Shown one piece after another: positions 1-7,200 of a stretch of 8,912 nucleotides of DNA. The DNA comes from an uncultured Rikenella sp. (lineage in GTDB: Bacteria > Bacteroidota > Bacteroidia > Bacteroidales > Rikenellaceae): positions 1 to 8,912 of the forward strand of contig NZ_CAJTUJ010000071.1 in the NCBI RefSeq assembly GCF_910579375.1, written 5' to 3'. The notes beneath the pieces were generated by a model. That model did no database searches. It was not told the DNA's origin and was given only the letters and a program-made list of their open reading frames with translations. How positions within the stretch are numbered: the first letter of the stretch is position 1; each line of letters opens with the position of its first letter. The translations under genes were made by a program, and so were the position numbers.

Positions 1-8
1 GCGTCCGT

Positions 9-191
9 TTATTCCGAGAGGCAACGCAGCTGAAGACCGAAAGCACGATTCGCCGTACCGCTCGTTCCCAGCCCCTGCATGTCGAACCATAAGAAACGAC
101 CCGTGGAACCGCTCACCCCAGATGACCAACAGCAACTGTTTCGACCCACATTGTCCTGCCTACCCGTCAGGTTGTGGCGGTAGCCCGGGGC
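9..191 (-). pseudogene. FISUMP-like C-terminal fragment, cassette 1
   Basis: Sixty codons and a TAA, read on the minus strand. The peptide opens APGYR and ends RAFGLQLRCLSE. Between these lies WSS followed by FLWF. This matches the C-terminal part of Fibrobacter succinogenes major paralogous (FISUMP) domains of Bacteroidota surface proteins, which typically read GYR, G, YWSS, aromatic-rich strand, then AFGFSVRC-V. The N-terminal part of such a protein is absent. The open frame continues upstream to an ATG at 464, but that stretch (192-464) looks non-coding and the ATG falls inside the 3' border of cassette 2 in another frame. By hand alignment it shares 30 of 60 residues with cassette 2, mostly at the two ends. 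I call it a promoterless fragment or silent cassette. The family name is from motif memory, not a search. Confidence 0.6.
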
Positions 192-446
192 GGTGCCGCT
201 CGGCACTCGAAAGCTGGCCGCCTTTACCCCATGGATGACACCTCCCGGGCGTCCGCCTCGCTTCGGTTGACCGTGAATATAGAGTATTGCTTTGTCGGGC
301 CGAAGCCTGCGAGGCCCAAAAGCAACATCAGTTGCGGACCTCCGCGGGGGGCGGCTTCGGCCCGCGCGGTTCTTCGAACCGCATGAATTCAACTCAAAAT
401 GTAAATAGGGGTAGTTCCAGCCCATTGCCCACTGCGGGCCTGGGGC
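192..446. other. Non-coding spacer between cassettes 1 and 2
   Basis: No convincing gene is present. A perfect 7-bp hairpin (GCGGTTC, loop TTC, GAACCGC) lies at 366-382 without a T-tract on either side, so it is not an obvious terminator. The minus strand around 215-231 reads like a diverged copy (about 14 of 17 positions) of the GGGTAGAGGCTGGCAG module found elsewhere in the window. Plus-strand 408-414 carries its first bases (GGGGTAG). Confidence 0.4.
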
Positions 447-481
447 GTTTATTCCGAGAGGCAACGCAACTGAAAACCGAA
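447..481 (-). repeat. Conserved 3' border of FISUMP cassettes (3 copies)
   Basis: A 35-base segment occurs at 7-41, 447-481 and 3919-3953 with 32-33 of 35 bases identical to the middle copy. The invariant plus-strand core is ATTCCGAGAGGCAACGCA. On the minus strand it encodes the last residues (QLRCLSE or LLRCLSE) and the TAA stop of each cassette. Identity is kept at synonymous positions and extends one to three bases past the stop, then ends. Confidence 0.85.
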
Positions 482-631
482 GGCATGGCCATCCGGATTG
501 CTGGTGTGGAGGTTCTGCGGGTAAAAGTATAAGAATATGCTGCTATTCCCATTAACTGACGAAGACTGGCTGAATCCGCTGTGGCCGATGTAGTCCAGTG
601 TACCTGTACCCCGAGCGCGGTAGCCCGGGGC
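449..631 (-). pseudogene. FISUMP-like C-terminal fragment, cassette 2
   Basis: Sixty codons and TAA on the minus strand. It begins APGYRARGTG, contains GHSGF, SSS and FLYFYPQ, and ends HAFGFQLRCLSE, a good match to the C-terminal half of a FISUMP-type domain. It starts 23 bases after the stop codon of the YgjP-like gene on the same strand. No ATG, GTG or TTG start with a plausible leader lies in that gap, and the only upstream ATG in frame (811) is inside the peptidase gene in a different frame. It is therefore headless and probably not translated alone. Its core differs from cassettes 1 and 3, while its first 15 bases and last 35 are almost unchanged. Confidence 0.62.
617..631 (-). repeat. 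Identical 15-base 5' border of FISUMP cassettes (3 copies)
   Basis: On the minus strand GCCCCGGGCTACCGC, encoding APGYR, is identical at 177-191, 617-631 and 4101-4115. The bases immediately upstream differ between the three copies, so similarity begins abruptly here. All five codons are identical, including wobble positions. GYR is a conserved point in the protein family, so some constraint is expected, but not at every silent site. Confidence 0.8.
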
Positions 632-654
632 GGCGGAAGAAGAGGAATGAACGG

Positions 655-1257
655 TTATCGGATAATCCGCTGTTCGCGGGCGAAAGCCTTCAACTGCGCA
701 TCCGCCTCGCGCCACCCCGGCAGGAAGGATTCCACCAGCCGGTAAAAGGCCTGCGAGTGGTTGCTCACCACAAAGTGGCACAACTCGTGCAGCACGATAT
801 AGTCGATACACGCCTGCGGCGTCTTGACCAGATGCAGGTTCAGCGTGATCAGCCCTTTCGTGTAGTAGCAGCGTCCCCAGGCCCGCCGCATGACGAAGAT
901 TTTCAGACGCGGCGGCGCGATGGCATACCCCGCGGCCCGGAACAGCGGCAGCCAGCGGTCGACAGCCGCCTGAAAACTCTTTCGGGCTTGTCGGCGATAC
1001 CAGTTTTGAAGAAACTCCTCGAAATTTTCGCGTGTGGCCGGGTGGAGAGAGAGGTGGAAATTGTTGTCTTTGATTTTCAGTGAATTTCGGGTTGCTTCAC
1101 GGTGCAGTACGACGCCGTAGCTCTCGCCGAACAGCAGGTATCGACGCCGAACCGAGTGGAGCGGCGTTCCTCCCGTTTTTCCCGTTGCCACCGGTCGGCG
1201 GGAGCTCCGGCGCGAGGAGGCCGAACGGCCCCAAATCCATATCTTAAAGATTCCCAT
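655..1257 (-). CDS. YgjP-like (DUF45) zinc metallopeptidase, N-terminally short
   Basis: Predicted 200-residue protein of the YgjP/DUF45 (SprT-like) metallopeptidase family. The zinc motif HELCH is at residues 157-161 (H157, E158, H161) with a further H167 in SNHSQAFY, the usual third-ligand position. Upstream, RAWGRC and YYTKGLITLNLHLVKTP match the family's RWGSC...G.I.LN..L...P segment. The end, FLPGWREADAQLK, is also typical. Full-length members usually have about 230 residues with an N-terminal beta-rich part; here the first 40 residues (Arg/Ser-rich) do not resemble it, so the gene may be truncated at its 5' end. The ATG overlaps the end of miaA by 14 bases, suggesting translational coupling in one operon. 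Cellular substrate is unknown for this family; it is probably cytoplasmic, as no signal peptide is visible. Confidence 0.85.
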   Translation of the reverse strand: MGIFKIWIWGRSASSRRSSRRPVATGKTGGTPLHSVRRRYLLFGESYGVVLHREATRNSLKIKDNNFHLSLHPATRENFEEFLQNWYRRQARKSFQAAVDRWLPLFRAAGYAIAPPRLKIFVMRRAWGRCYYTKGLITLNLHLVKTPQACIDYIVLHELCHFVVSNHSQAFYRLVESFLPGWREADAQLKAFAREQRIIR

Positions 1258-2140
1258 CGATATACGCTGTCATAGCTTCCGTGTCGGTCGGCCCGAACCA
1301 GCGGATCTGCGGATCGCGCCGCAGCCAGGTCAGTTGCCGTTTGGCATACCGGCGCGTATTGCGTTGGATCAGTTCCACCGCCTTGGCCAACGAACACCGG
1401 CCGTCGAAATGGTCGAACAGCTCCCGATAACCCACAGTTTGCAGGGCGGATAAATGGCGATCGGGGTACAGCCGCTCCGCCTCGGCCACCAGTCCGTCCG
1501 AAACCATCTGCTCCACCCGCCGGTCGATGCGGGCGTACAACTCTTCGCGCGGCAGGTCGATCCCTATTTTAATAGGGGTGAAATTTCTCTGTTTGACTAC
1601 CCCGCTTCGTAAGGCCGAGTACGGTCGTCCGCTGAGTCGACACACCTCGACGGCGCGGATTACCCGCTGCGGATTCTGTCGATCGACGACGGCATAATAG
1701 GCCGGATCGCTCCGTTCCAGCTCCTCCAGCAACACGGCCAACGGCATGGCCGTAAGTTCCGCCCGCAGAGCCGGGTCGGACTCCGGCAGGTCGTCGAACC
1801 CTTCCAACAAGGCGTTCACATAGAGTCCCGAACCGCCCACCAGCAAGACGTCCGGCGTGTTCGGAAAAAGTTCGTTGTCGAGCAGGGCCAGGGCTTCCCG
1901 CTCGTAGTCCCCCGCCGTAAAAGGCTCGTGAATGCTCTTGTTTTGAATGAAGTAGTGCGGTACGTCCTCCCGTTCCGCCAGCGAAGGGACGGCGGTGCCG
2001 ATCGCCATCTCCCGATAGACCTGTCGCGAATCGGCCGAAACGACGGGTGCGCCGTAGTGTCGCCCCAGAACGACCCCTGCGGCGCTCTTGCCCACGCCTG
2101 TCGGCCCCTGGATGACGATTAGGCGATTCGTATGATCCAT
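1244..2140 (-). CDS. miaA: tRNA dimethylallyltransferase (MiaA)
   Basis: Transfers a dimethylallyl group from DMAPP to N6 of A37 in tRNAs reading UNN codons, the first step towards ms2i6A. The 298-residue product (from the ATG at 2140) has the P-loop GPTGVGKS at 12-19, the catalytic/substrate segment SADSRQVY at 35-42, GGSGLYVNALLEG, the conserved NPQRVIRAVEV, ALQTVGYRELFDHF, and the tRNA-binding end RRYAKRQLTWLRR. Length is normal for Bacteroidota MiaA. An in-frame upstream ATG at 2167 would add nine residues (MTTNTHTNR) and overlap the preceding gene by 23 bases. I prefer 2140 because it lies four bases after the upstream stop and puts the P-loop at the usual distance, but no ribosome site settles it. 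It lies in an operon between the pRiA4b-like and YgjP-like genes. Confidence 0.95.
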   Translation of the reverse strand: MDHTNRLIVIQGPTGVGKSAAGVVLGRHYGAPVVSADSRQVYREMAIGTAVPSLAEREDVPHYFIQNKSIHEPFTAGDYEREALALLDNELFPNTPDVLLVGGSGLYVNALLEGFDDLPESDPALRAELTAMPLAVLLEELERSDPAYYAVVDRQNPQRVIRAVEVCRLSGRPYSALRSGVVKQRNFTPIKIGIDLPREELYARIDRRVEQMVSDGLVAEAERLYPDRHLSALQTVGYRELFDHFDGRCSLAKAVELIQRNTRRYAKRQLTWLRRDPQIRWFGPTDTEAMTAYIDGNL

Positions 2141-2144
2141 ACGA

Positions 2145-2699
2145 TTAGTATGCGTATTCGTCGTCATAAGTGTCGTCCCCCTCGAATTCGCCGAATTCGT
2201 CCATCGCTTCGTCGAAAATCGAATGGTCGTCGGCCAAGTCGTCCCGTTCGGAAAATATGGCGGGATCGTTCTTTTGCTGCTGGGCCGGCGGTTCGCCCGC
2301 GGAGGCCGCTATCCGCGGATACGCCACCCCCTCTTCTGCGAACTTGCTCTCGATCAGTTCGATGAAGAATTGCCGCTCGGCGAAGATGTCGAATACATAG
2401 ATCAGCCGGCCGAACTTCTCGCGGACGATCTGGCCCAGGCTGACGCGTTCCATCGGCAGCGGAACGGCGAAACCCTCCTCTTCGCCCTCTAACCCCATAT
2501 CGACGGAGGTGAATTCGCGCAGTTTGTCCCACTCGGCGTCCGAGGTGAAGATCGAGGCCATTTCGGCCGGGCTGTAACCGACCGATTCGCGCACGTAGGT
2601 GTGGAAATCGGCCAGGTTCATATCGTAGGGCACTTCGTAGTCGCGGACGAAGTCGTCGGCTTCGTCGCTGAGCATCCTGAATTTGAAGATCATAGACAT
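2145..2699 (-). CDS. Plasmid pRiA4b ORF-3-like protein with acidic tail
   Basis: A 184-residue protein resembling the pRiA4b ORF-3 / IS1096 passenger TnpR-like family as found in Bacteroidota chromosomes. It has an N-terminal FKFRMLSDEADDFVRDYEV strand-rich start, a DFHTYVRESVGYSPAEMASIF helix, DAEWDK, then GRLIYVFDIFAERQFFIEL, which is characteristic of this group. From about residue 150 the chain is strongly acidic (FDEAMDEFGEFEGDD, ending in DDEYAY). No catalytic motif, signal peptide or membrane segment is visible. Despite the TnpR label, nothing here resembles a resolvase active site, and no IS ends flank it. It is the first gene of the operon with miaA, four bases upstream. An alternative start is Met3 at 2693. 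The function is unknown; I would not infer recombination. Confidence 0.8.
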   Translation of the reverse strand: MSMIFKFRMLSDEADDFVRDYEVPYDMNLADFHTYVRESVGYSPAEMASIFTSDAEWDKLREFTSVDMGLEGEEEGFAVPLPMERVSLGQIVREKFGRLIYVFDIFAERQFFIELIESKFAEEGVAYPRIAASAGEPPAQQQKNDPAIFSERDDLADDHSIFDEAMDEFGEFEGDDTYDDEYAY

Positions 2700-2721
2700 G
2701 GGTCGGGAGTTTTGTCCGACT

Positions 2722-2729
2722 CAAAGATA
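2722..2729 (-). promoter_or_regulatory. Probable -7 box for the miaA operon
   Basis: The minus strand reads TATCTTTG, an exact fit to the Bacteroidota -7 consensus TAnnTTTG, about 22 bases before the ATG at 2699. This predicts a very short leader. No good TTTG -33 box is seen at the usual spacing. The leader contains a small inverted repeat (GTCGG at 2702-2706 with CCGAC at 2716-2720). Confidence 0.55.
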
Positions 2730-2773
2730 ACTTTTTTTGCGCTTCGGAGCATGGAGAAACGGGGCGGATTCGC

Positions 2774-2781
2774 TTTCTTTG
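2774..2781 (+). promoter_or_regulatory. Possible -7 box for ddh
   Basis: TTTCTTTG matches TAnnTTTG except for the A at position 2. It lies 30 bases upstream of the ddh ATG at 2812. No clear -33 element is present, so this is a weak call. An AAGGA at about 2805-2809 is close to the start codon. Confidence 0.3.
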
Positions 2782-2811
2782 CACCTTGGAAAATCTAAAT
2801 CACGAAGGACT

Positions 2812-3708
2812 ATGAAAAAGATAAGAGCGGCCATTGTCGGATACGGAAATATCGGGCGGTATGTGCTGGATGCGTTGCAGACGGCGCCGGATTTCGAGGT
2901 GGCGGGCGTGGTGCGGCGCGATGCGTCGAATGTGCCGGCCGAGCTGGCGGGGTATCCGGTGGTGAGCGAGCTGGAGGCGCTGAAGGATGTACAGGTGGCG
3001 ATTCTCTGTACGCCGAGCCGCAGTGCGCAGGCGTATGCCGAACGGGCGCTGGCGTTGGGGATCAATACGGTGGACAGTTTCGATATCCACACGGAGATCG
3101 TCTCGACGCGGCGGGCGCTGGACACGGCGGCCCGGCGCAGCGGGTCGGTGGCGGTGCTCTCGGCGGGGTGGGATCCGGGGACGGATTCGATGGTGCGGGC
3201 GTTGATGGAGGTGTGTGCGCCGAAGGGGCTGACTTATACGAACTTCGGGCCGGGGATGAGCATGGGGCACACGGTGGCGGTCAAGGCGATCGAGGGGGTC
3301 AAGGCGGCGTTGTCGATGACGATTCCGACGGGAACGGGGATTCATCGCCGGATGGTCTATATCGAGGTCGAAGAGGGGCATGATTTTGCGAAGGTGGCGG
3401 CGGCGATCAAGGCGGATCCCTATTTCGTGCACGACGAAACGCATGTGATGCAGGTGGAGTCGGTGGATGCGCTACTGGACATGGGGCATGGGGTGAACCT
3501 GACGCGCAAGGGGGTGTCGGGCTGTACGCCGAATCAGCGGTTCGAGTTCAATATGAGTATCAACAATCCGGCGCTGACGGCTCAGATTATGGTGGGTTCG
3601 GCGCGGGCGTCGCTGCTCCAGAAACCGGGGGCGTATACGATGATCGAGATTCCGTTGATCGACTATCTGTATGGCGATCGTGAGGAGTTGGTGCGGCGGC
3701 TGGTATAG
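2812..3708 (+). CDS. ddh: meso-Diaminopimelate D-dehydrogenase
   Basis: Catalyses one-step, NADPH-dependent reductive amination of tetrahydrodipicolinate (as its open-chain form) to meso-diaminopimelate, feeding lysine and peptidoglycan synthesis in the cytoplasm. The 298-residue product has the Rossmann motif GYGNIG at 10-15, CTPS at 66-69, DSFDIHTE at 88-95, the substrate-pocket segment GWDPGTDSM at 119-127 and GPGMSMGHT at 146-154, plus NNPALTAQ at 251-258. All are characteristic of Ddh. It is slightly shorter than the Corynebacterium type (about 320), as usual for Bacteroidota. The frame is open upstream to 2737, but the start at 2812 (MKKIRAAIVGYG) puts the nucleotide-binding strand at the N-terminus and leaves room for a promoter. 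It is monocistronic, with its own terminator. Codon wobble positions are conspicuously G-rich (GCG, GTG, GGG, CTG). Confidence 0.95.
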   Translation: MKKIRAAIVGYGNIGRYVLDALQTAPDFEVAGVVRRDASNVPAELAGYPVVSELEALKDVQVAILCTPSRSAQAYAERALALGINTVDSFDIHTEIVSTRRALDTAARRSGSVAVLSAGWDPGTDSMVRALMEVCAPKGLTYTNFGPGMSMGHTVAVKAIEGVKAALSMTIPTGTGIHRRMVYIEVEEGHDFAKVAAAIKADPYFVHDETHVMQVESVDALLDMGHGVNLTRKGVSGCTPNQRFEFNMSINNPALTAQIMVGSARASLLQKPGAYTMIEIPLIDYLYGDREELVRRLV

Positions 3709-3729
3709 TTTGGGGAAGAGGGTCTTTTT

Positions 3730-3769
3730 CGGCCCGGGGCGACTTCGGTCGTTCCGGGCTGTTTCTTTT
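3730..3769 (+). terminator. Rho-independent terminator of ddh
   Basis: A 12-bp stem, 3732-3743 (GCCCGGGGCGAC) with 3748-3759 (GTCGTTCCGGGC, two G-T wobbles), closes on a stable C(TTCG)G tetraloop at 3744-3747. Two further pairs extend it outward. It is followed by the T-rich tract TTTCTTTT (3762-3769), 22 bases after the ddh stop. The minus strand lacks a T-tract, so it works for ddh only. Confidence 0.85.
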
Positions 3770-3776
3770 GTGGAGG

Positions 3777-3898
3777 TGGCAGCTACTTTGGGTGATGCGT
3801 GGGGTGGAGGCTGTCTTGCGATTTTGGGGCGTCGGCAGCTTGAGGATGCGTAACATCCGTCCGCTCAAGGTCAAACCAAAGTAGGGTAGAGGCTGCCA
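3777..3898. repeat. Large nested palindromic intergenic element
   Basis: Nested inverted repeats start seven bases after the ddh terminator. The outer arms are TGGCAGC (3777-3783) with GCTGCCA (3892-3898). The next arms are TACTTTGG (3784-3791) with CCAAAGTA (3876-3883); the 5' arms are contiguous, while eight bases (GGGTAGAG) interrupt the 3' side. The inner hairpin is CTTGAG (3839-3844) with CTCAAG (3864-3869), plus GATG (3845-3848) with CATC (3854-3857). The inner hairpin has a close relative at 8504-8532, and the GGGTAGAGGCTG module at 3884 recurs at 8676 and 8834. No protein is encoded. It may be a REP-like mobile repeat or a structured RNA segment. Confidence 0.7.
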
Positions 3899-3920
3899 TT
3901 AAAAGACGCAGTGCGCCCAT

Positions 3921-4115
3921 TTATTCCGAGAGGCAACGCAACAGAAAACCGTAACTGCGGTGATGCGAGGTGTTGGAATTGAGGATCATGACATCGAAAT
4001 ATAAACGTACACCATTCGAGCTGTTTGTGGATGCAGACCAGGTGGTGCCCTCGCCGCCGATGCCGCCCAATGACCCGTAAATGCCATTGTAACCTCCGTC
4101 GCGGTAGCCCGGGGC
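3921..4115 (-). pseudogene. FISUMP-like C-terminal fragment, cassette 3
   Basis: Sixty-four codons and TAA on the minus strand, beginning APGYRDGGYNGIYGSLGG, containing TTWSASTNSSNGVRLYF, and ending RSYGFLLRCLSE. Of the three fragments this keeps the FISUMP C-terminal pattern best. The residues before APGYR (LCVSCVRF) recall the family's hydrophobic strand before GYR, but no start codon follows from there; the frame simply runs back into the dnaE upstream region. It is four residues longer than cassettes 1 and 2. It is headless, with no promoter visible for the minus strand. The stop is 23 bases from the end of the palindromic element at 3898. Confidence 0.62.
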
Positions 4116-4205
4116 GAAACGGACGCAGGAAACGCAGAGAGGTGACGCTGAGCGAAAAGCGGATTTTTTACCCCGGCCGAAACGGATTTTTTTCTTTTCC
4201 TCTCG

Positions 4206-4235
4206 GTTGTGGCGTTGCGGAAAAGGTTATCTTTG
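4206..4235 (+). promoter_or_regulatory. Probable dnaE promoter
   Basis: TATCTTTG at 4228-4235 fits the Bacteroidota -7 box TAnnTTTG exactly. A partial -33 box, GTTG, is at 4206-4209 with an 18-base spacing. The start codon is 36 bases downstream, and the leader is A-rich just before the ATG (AGAGAAAAAAGA). The same TTATCTTTG string serves the miaA operon on the other strand. Confidence 0.65.
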
Positions 4236-4271
4236 TAAACACCCCTCGCAAGAGAAAAAAGATCGCTTTCA

Positions 4272-7200
4272 ATGTCGGAATTTACTCATCTTCACGTACA
4301 TACGCAATATTCCATTCTGGACGGCGCTGCGGCTATCAAAAAGTTGCTCGCCCGGGCCAAAGAGTTGGGGATGGGGGCGTTGGCCATCACCGACCACGGG
4401 AATATGTTCGGCGTGAAGGAGTTTCACAATGCGGCCAAGGCGGCGGGAATCAAGCCGATTCTCGGATGCGAGGTCTACGTGGCTGCGCGGAACCGGTTCG
4501 AAAAGACCGATAAGGAGGACAGAAGCGGGCATCACCTCATCCTGCTGGCCAAGAATCTGGAGGGATACCATAATCTGATCAAACTAGTGTCGTATGCGTG
4601 GACGGAAGGGTTCTACTACAATCCACGGATCGACAAGGAACTGCTCGAAAAGTACCACGAGGGGATTATCTGCTGCTCGGCCTGTCTGGGGGGCGAAATT
4701 CCGCAGCTCATCATGCGGGGAGATATGGCGGGGGCCGATGAGGCGGTGCGGTGGTTCAGGGAGTTGTTCGGCGAGGACTACTACCTGGAGTTGCAGGCCC
4801 ACAAAACCGGCGATCCGACACGGGATGAGAAGGTCTACGACCATCAGGTGATGGTCAATAAAGTGCTGTTGAAACTGGCCGAGAAGTACGGAATCAAATA
4901 CATCGCCACGAACGACGTCCACTACATTCTGGCGGAGGATGCCGAGGCGCACGACCGGCTGATCTGTCTCAGCACGGGGCGCGATCTGGACGACCCTCAG
5001 CGGATGCGGTACACGGGGCAGGAGTACCTCAAGAGTTATGAGGAGATGGCGGCTCTGTTTCCGGACCATCCGGAGGCGTTGGCGACGACGCAGGAGATTG
5101 TGGACAAAATCGAGGAGTATTCGCTGAGTCACAAGCCGTACATGCCGAACTTCCTCTTGCCGGACGACTTCGTGGTGGAGCTGGCGCCGCTCAAGGAGTC
5201 GATCGCGGTGGGGCTCGGAAAGATATATAAGGATAAACCGGAGGAGCTTCAGGCGATGCAGGCGCGCGTCGATGCCTGCGCTTCGGAGCAGGAGATCGGA
5301 GCGATCGACGAACAGGTGGCGGAGCTGCTTTTGACGGCGCGGCAGTATTTGTACCTGCGGTATATCGTATGGCAGGGGGCGGAACGGCGGTATCCGGGGG
5401 ATAAATTGACGGAGGCGATCAGAGAACGGATCGATTTCGAACTCAAGACGATCGAGTGGATGGGGTTCCCGGGCTACTTTCTGATCGTGTGGGACTTTAT
5501 CCGGGCGGCGAGGGAAATCGGGGTTTCTGTGGGGCCGGGGCGTGGCTCTGCGGCGGGATCGGTGGTGGCTTATTGCTTGAAAATCACCAATATCGACCCG
5601 ATCGCATACGACTTGCTGTTCGAGCGTTTCCTTAATCCGGAGCGGATTTCGCTGCCCGATATCGATATCGACTTCGACGAAGACGGGCGCGAGGATGTGA
5701 TGCACTATGTGGTGCAGAAGTACGGACAGAAGCGGGTGGCGCATATCATCACTTTCGGGACGATGGCAGCGAAGTCTTCCATCAAAGATGTGGCGCGGGT
5801 GCAGAAGCTGCCGTTGCAGGAGAGCGACCGGCTGTCGAAGATGGTGCCGGAAAAGCCGGGGACGACGCTCGAAAAGGCTTACAAGGAGGTGCCGGAGTTG
5901 GCGGCGGAACGCGAGTCGGAGAATCCGTTGGTGAGGGATACGCTGCGCTATGCCGAAAAACTGGAGGGGTCGGTGCGGCAGACCGGAGTGCATGCCTGCG
6001 GCATTATCATCGGGCAGGACGACCTCGAAAAATTCGCGCCGATTTCCACGGCCAAGGATGCGGAGCTCTTTGTGGTGCAGTACGAGGGGAGTTTGGTGGA
6101 GGATGCCGGGCTCATCAAGATGGACTTTCTGGGGCTCAAAACGCTCTCCATTATAAAGGATGCCGTGGAGAACGTGCGGGAGTCTAAGGGGATCGACATC
6201 GATATCGACGCGATTCCGCTGAATGACAAGAAGACCTTCGAGCTCTATTCCAACGGGGAGACTACCGGACTGTTCCAGTTCGAGTCGCCGGGGATGAAGA
6301 AGCACCTCCGGGCGTTGCAACCCAACCGGTTCGAGGACTTGATCGCGATGAACGCCTTGTATCGGCCGGGGCCGATGGAGTACATCCCGAACTTCATCGC
6401 CCGGAAGCACGGGCGGGAGGCCATTGCCTACGACTTGCCGGATATGGCGGAATATCTGGAAGATACGTACGGGATTACGGTCTATCAGGAACAGGTGATG
6501 CTTCTGTCGCAGAAGCTGGCCGGGTTTACGAAGGGGCAGGCCGATACGCTCCGGAAGGCGATGGGTAAGAAAAAGAAAGATGTGCTGGACAAGATGAAGG
6601 GCGACTTCCTGGACGGGGCGGTGGCGCACGGACACGACCGGACGGTGTGCGAGAAGATCTGGACGGACTGGGAGGCGTTCGCGTCGTATGCCTTCAACAA
6701 GTCGCACTCCACGTGTTATGCCTATGTGTCGTACCAGACGGCCTACCTCAAGGCGCACTATCCGGCCGAGTTTATGGCGGCCCTCTTGAGCCGGAACCTG
6801 TCGGATATCAAGAAGATCAGCTTCTTTATGGACGAGTGCAAACGGATGGGAGCGCCGGTCAAGGGGCCGGATGTCAATAAGAGCCGGCACCGCTTCTCGG
6901 TGGACAGCGAGCAGAATATCCGTTTCGGGTTGGGAGGGATCAAGGGGTTGGGCGAAAACGCGGTTCAGGCGATTCTCGAGGAGCGGAATGCCCATGGGGA
7001 TTTCAAGGATATTTTCGATTTCGTCGAACGGGTCAATCTCCAGACGGTCAATAAAAAGAATATCGAGTGTCTGGCGTTGGCGGGAGCGTTGGATTCGATC
7101 GCTTCGTTCCACCGGAGCCAGTTTTTCGCACAGGATAGCAAGGGAGCTTCGTTTATCGAGTCGCTGATTCGGTATGGGAGTTTGGTGCAGGCCGAGCGCG

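Noticed and set aside
192..464. N-terminal extension of cassette 1 to an ATG at 464
   Set aside because: The translation has no FISUMP N-terminal motifs and looks like translated spacer. The ATG lies inside the cassette 2 border in another frame.
9..631. Diversity-generating retroelement (template/variable repeat pair)
   Set aside because: FISUMP-like folds are known retroelement targets, but no reverse transcriptase or accessory gene is present, and differences between cassettes are not confined to adenine positions. A remote retroelement cannot be excluded.
598..1083. Plus-strand open frame across the YgjP gene
   Set aside because: No family resemblance. It is antisense to a gene with a clear zinc motif and no promoter is seen.
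1562..1577. CCCTATTTTAATAGGG palindrome inside miaA
   Set aside because: It encodes conserved-looking residues (FTPIKIGID) of MiaA and is isolated; probably chance.
2145..2699. Site-specific resolvase or IS passenger, from the family's TnpR-type name
   Set aside because: No resolvase catalytic motif, terminal inverted repeats or target duplications are visible around the gene.
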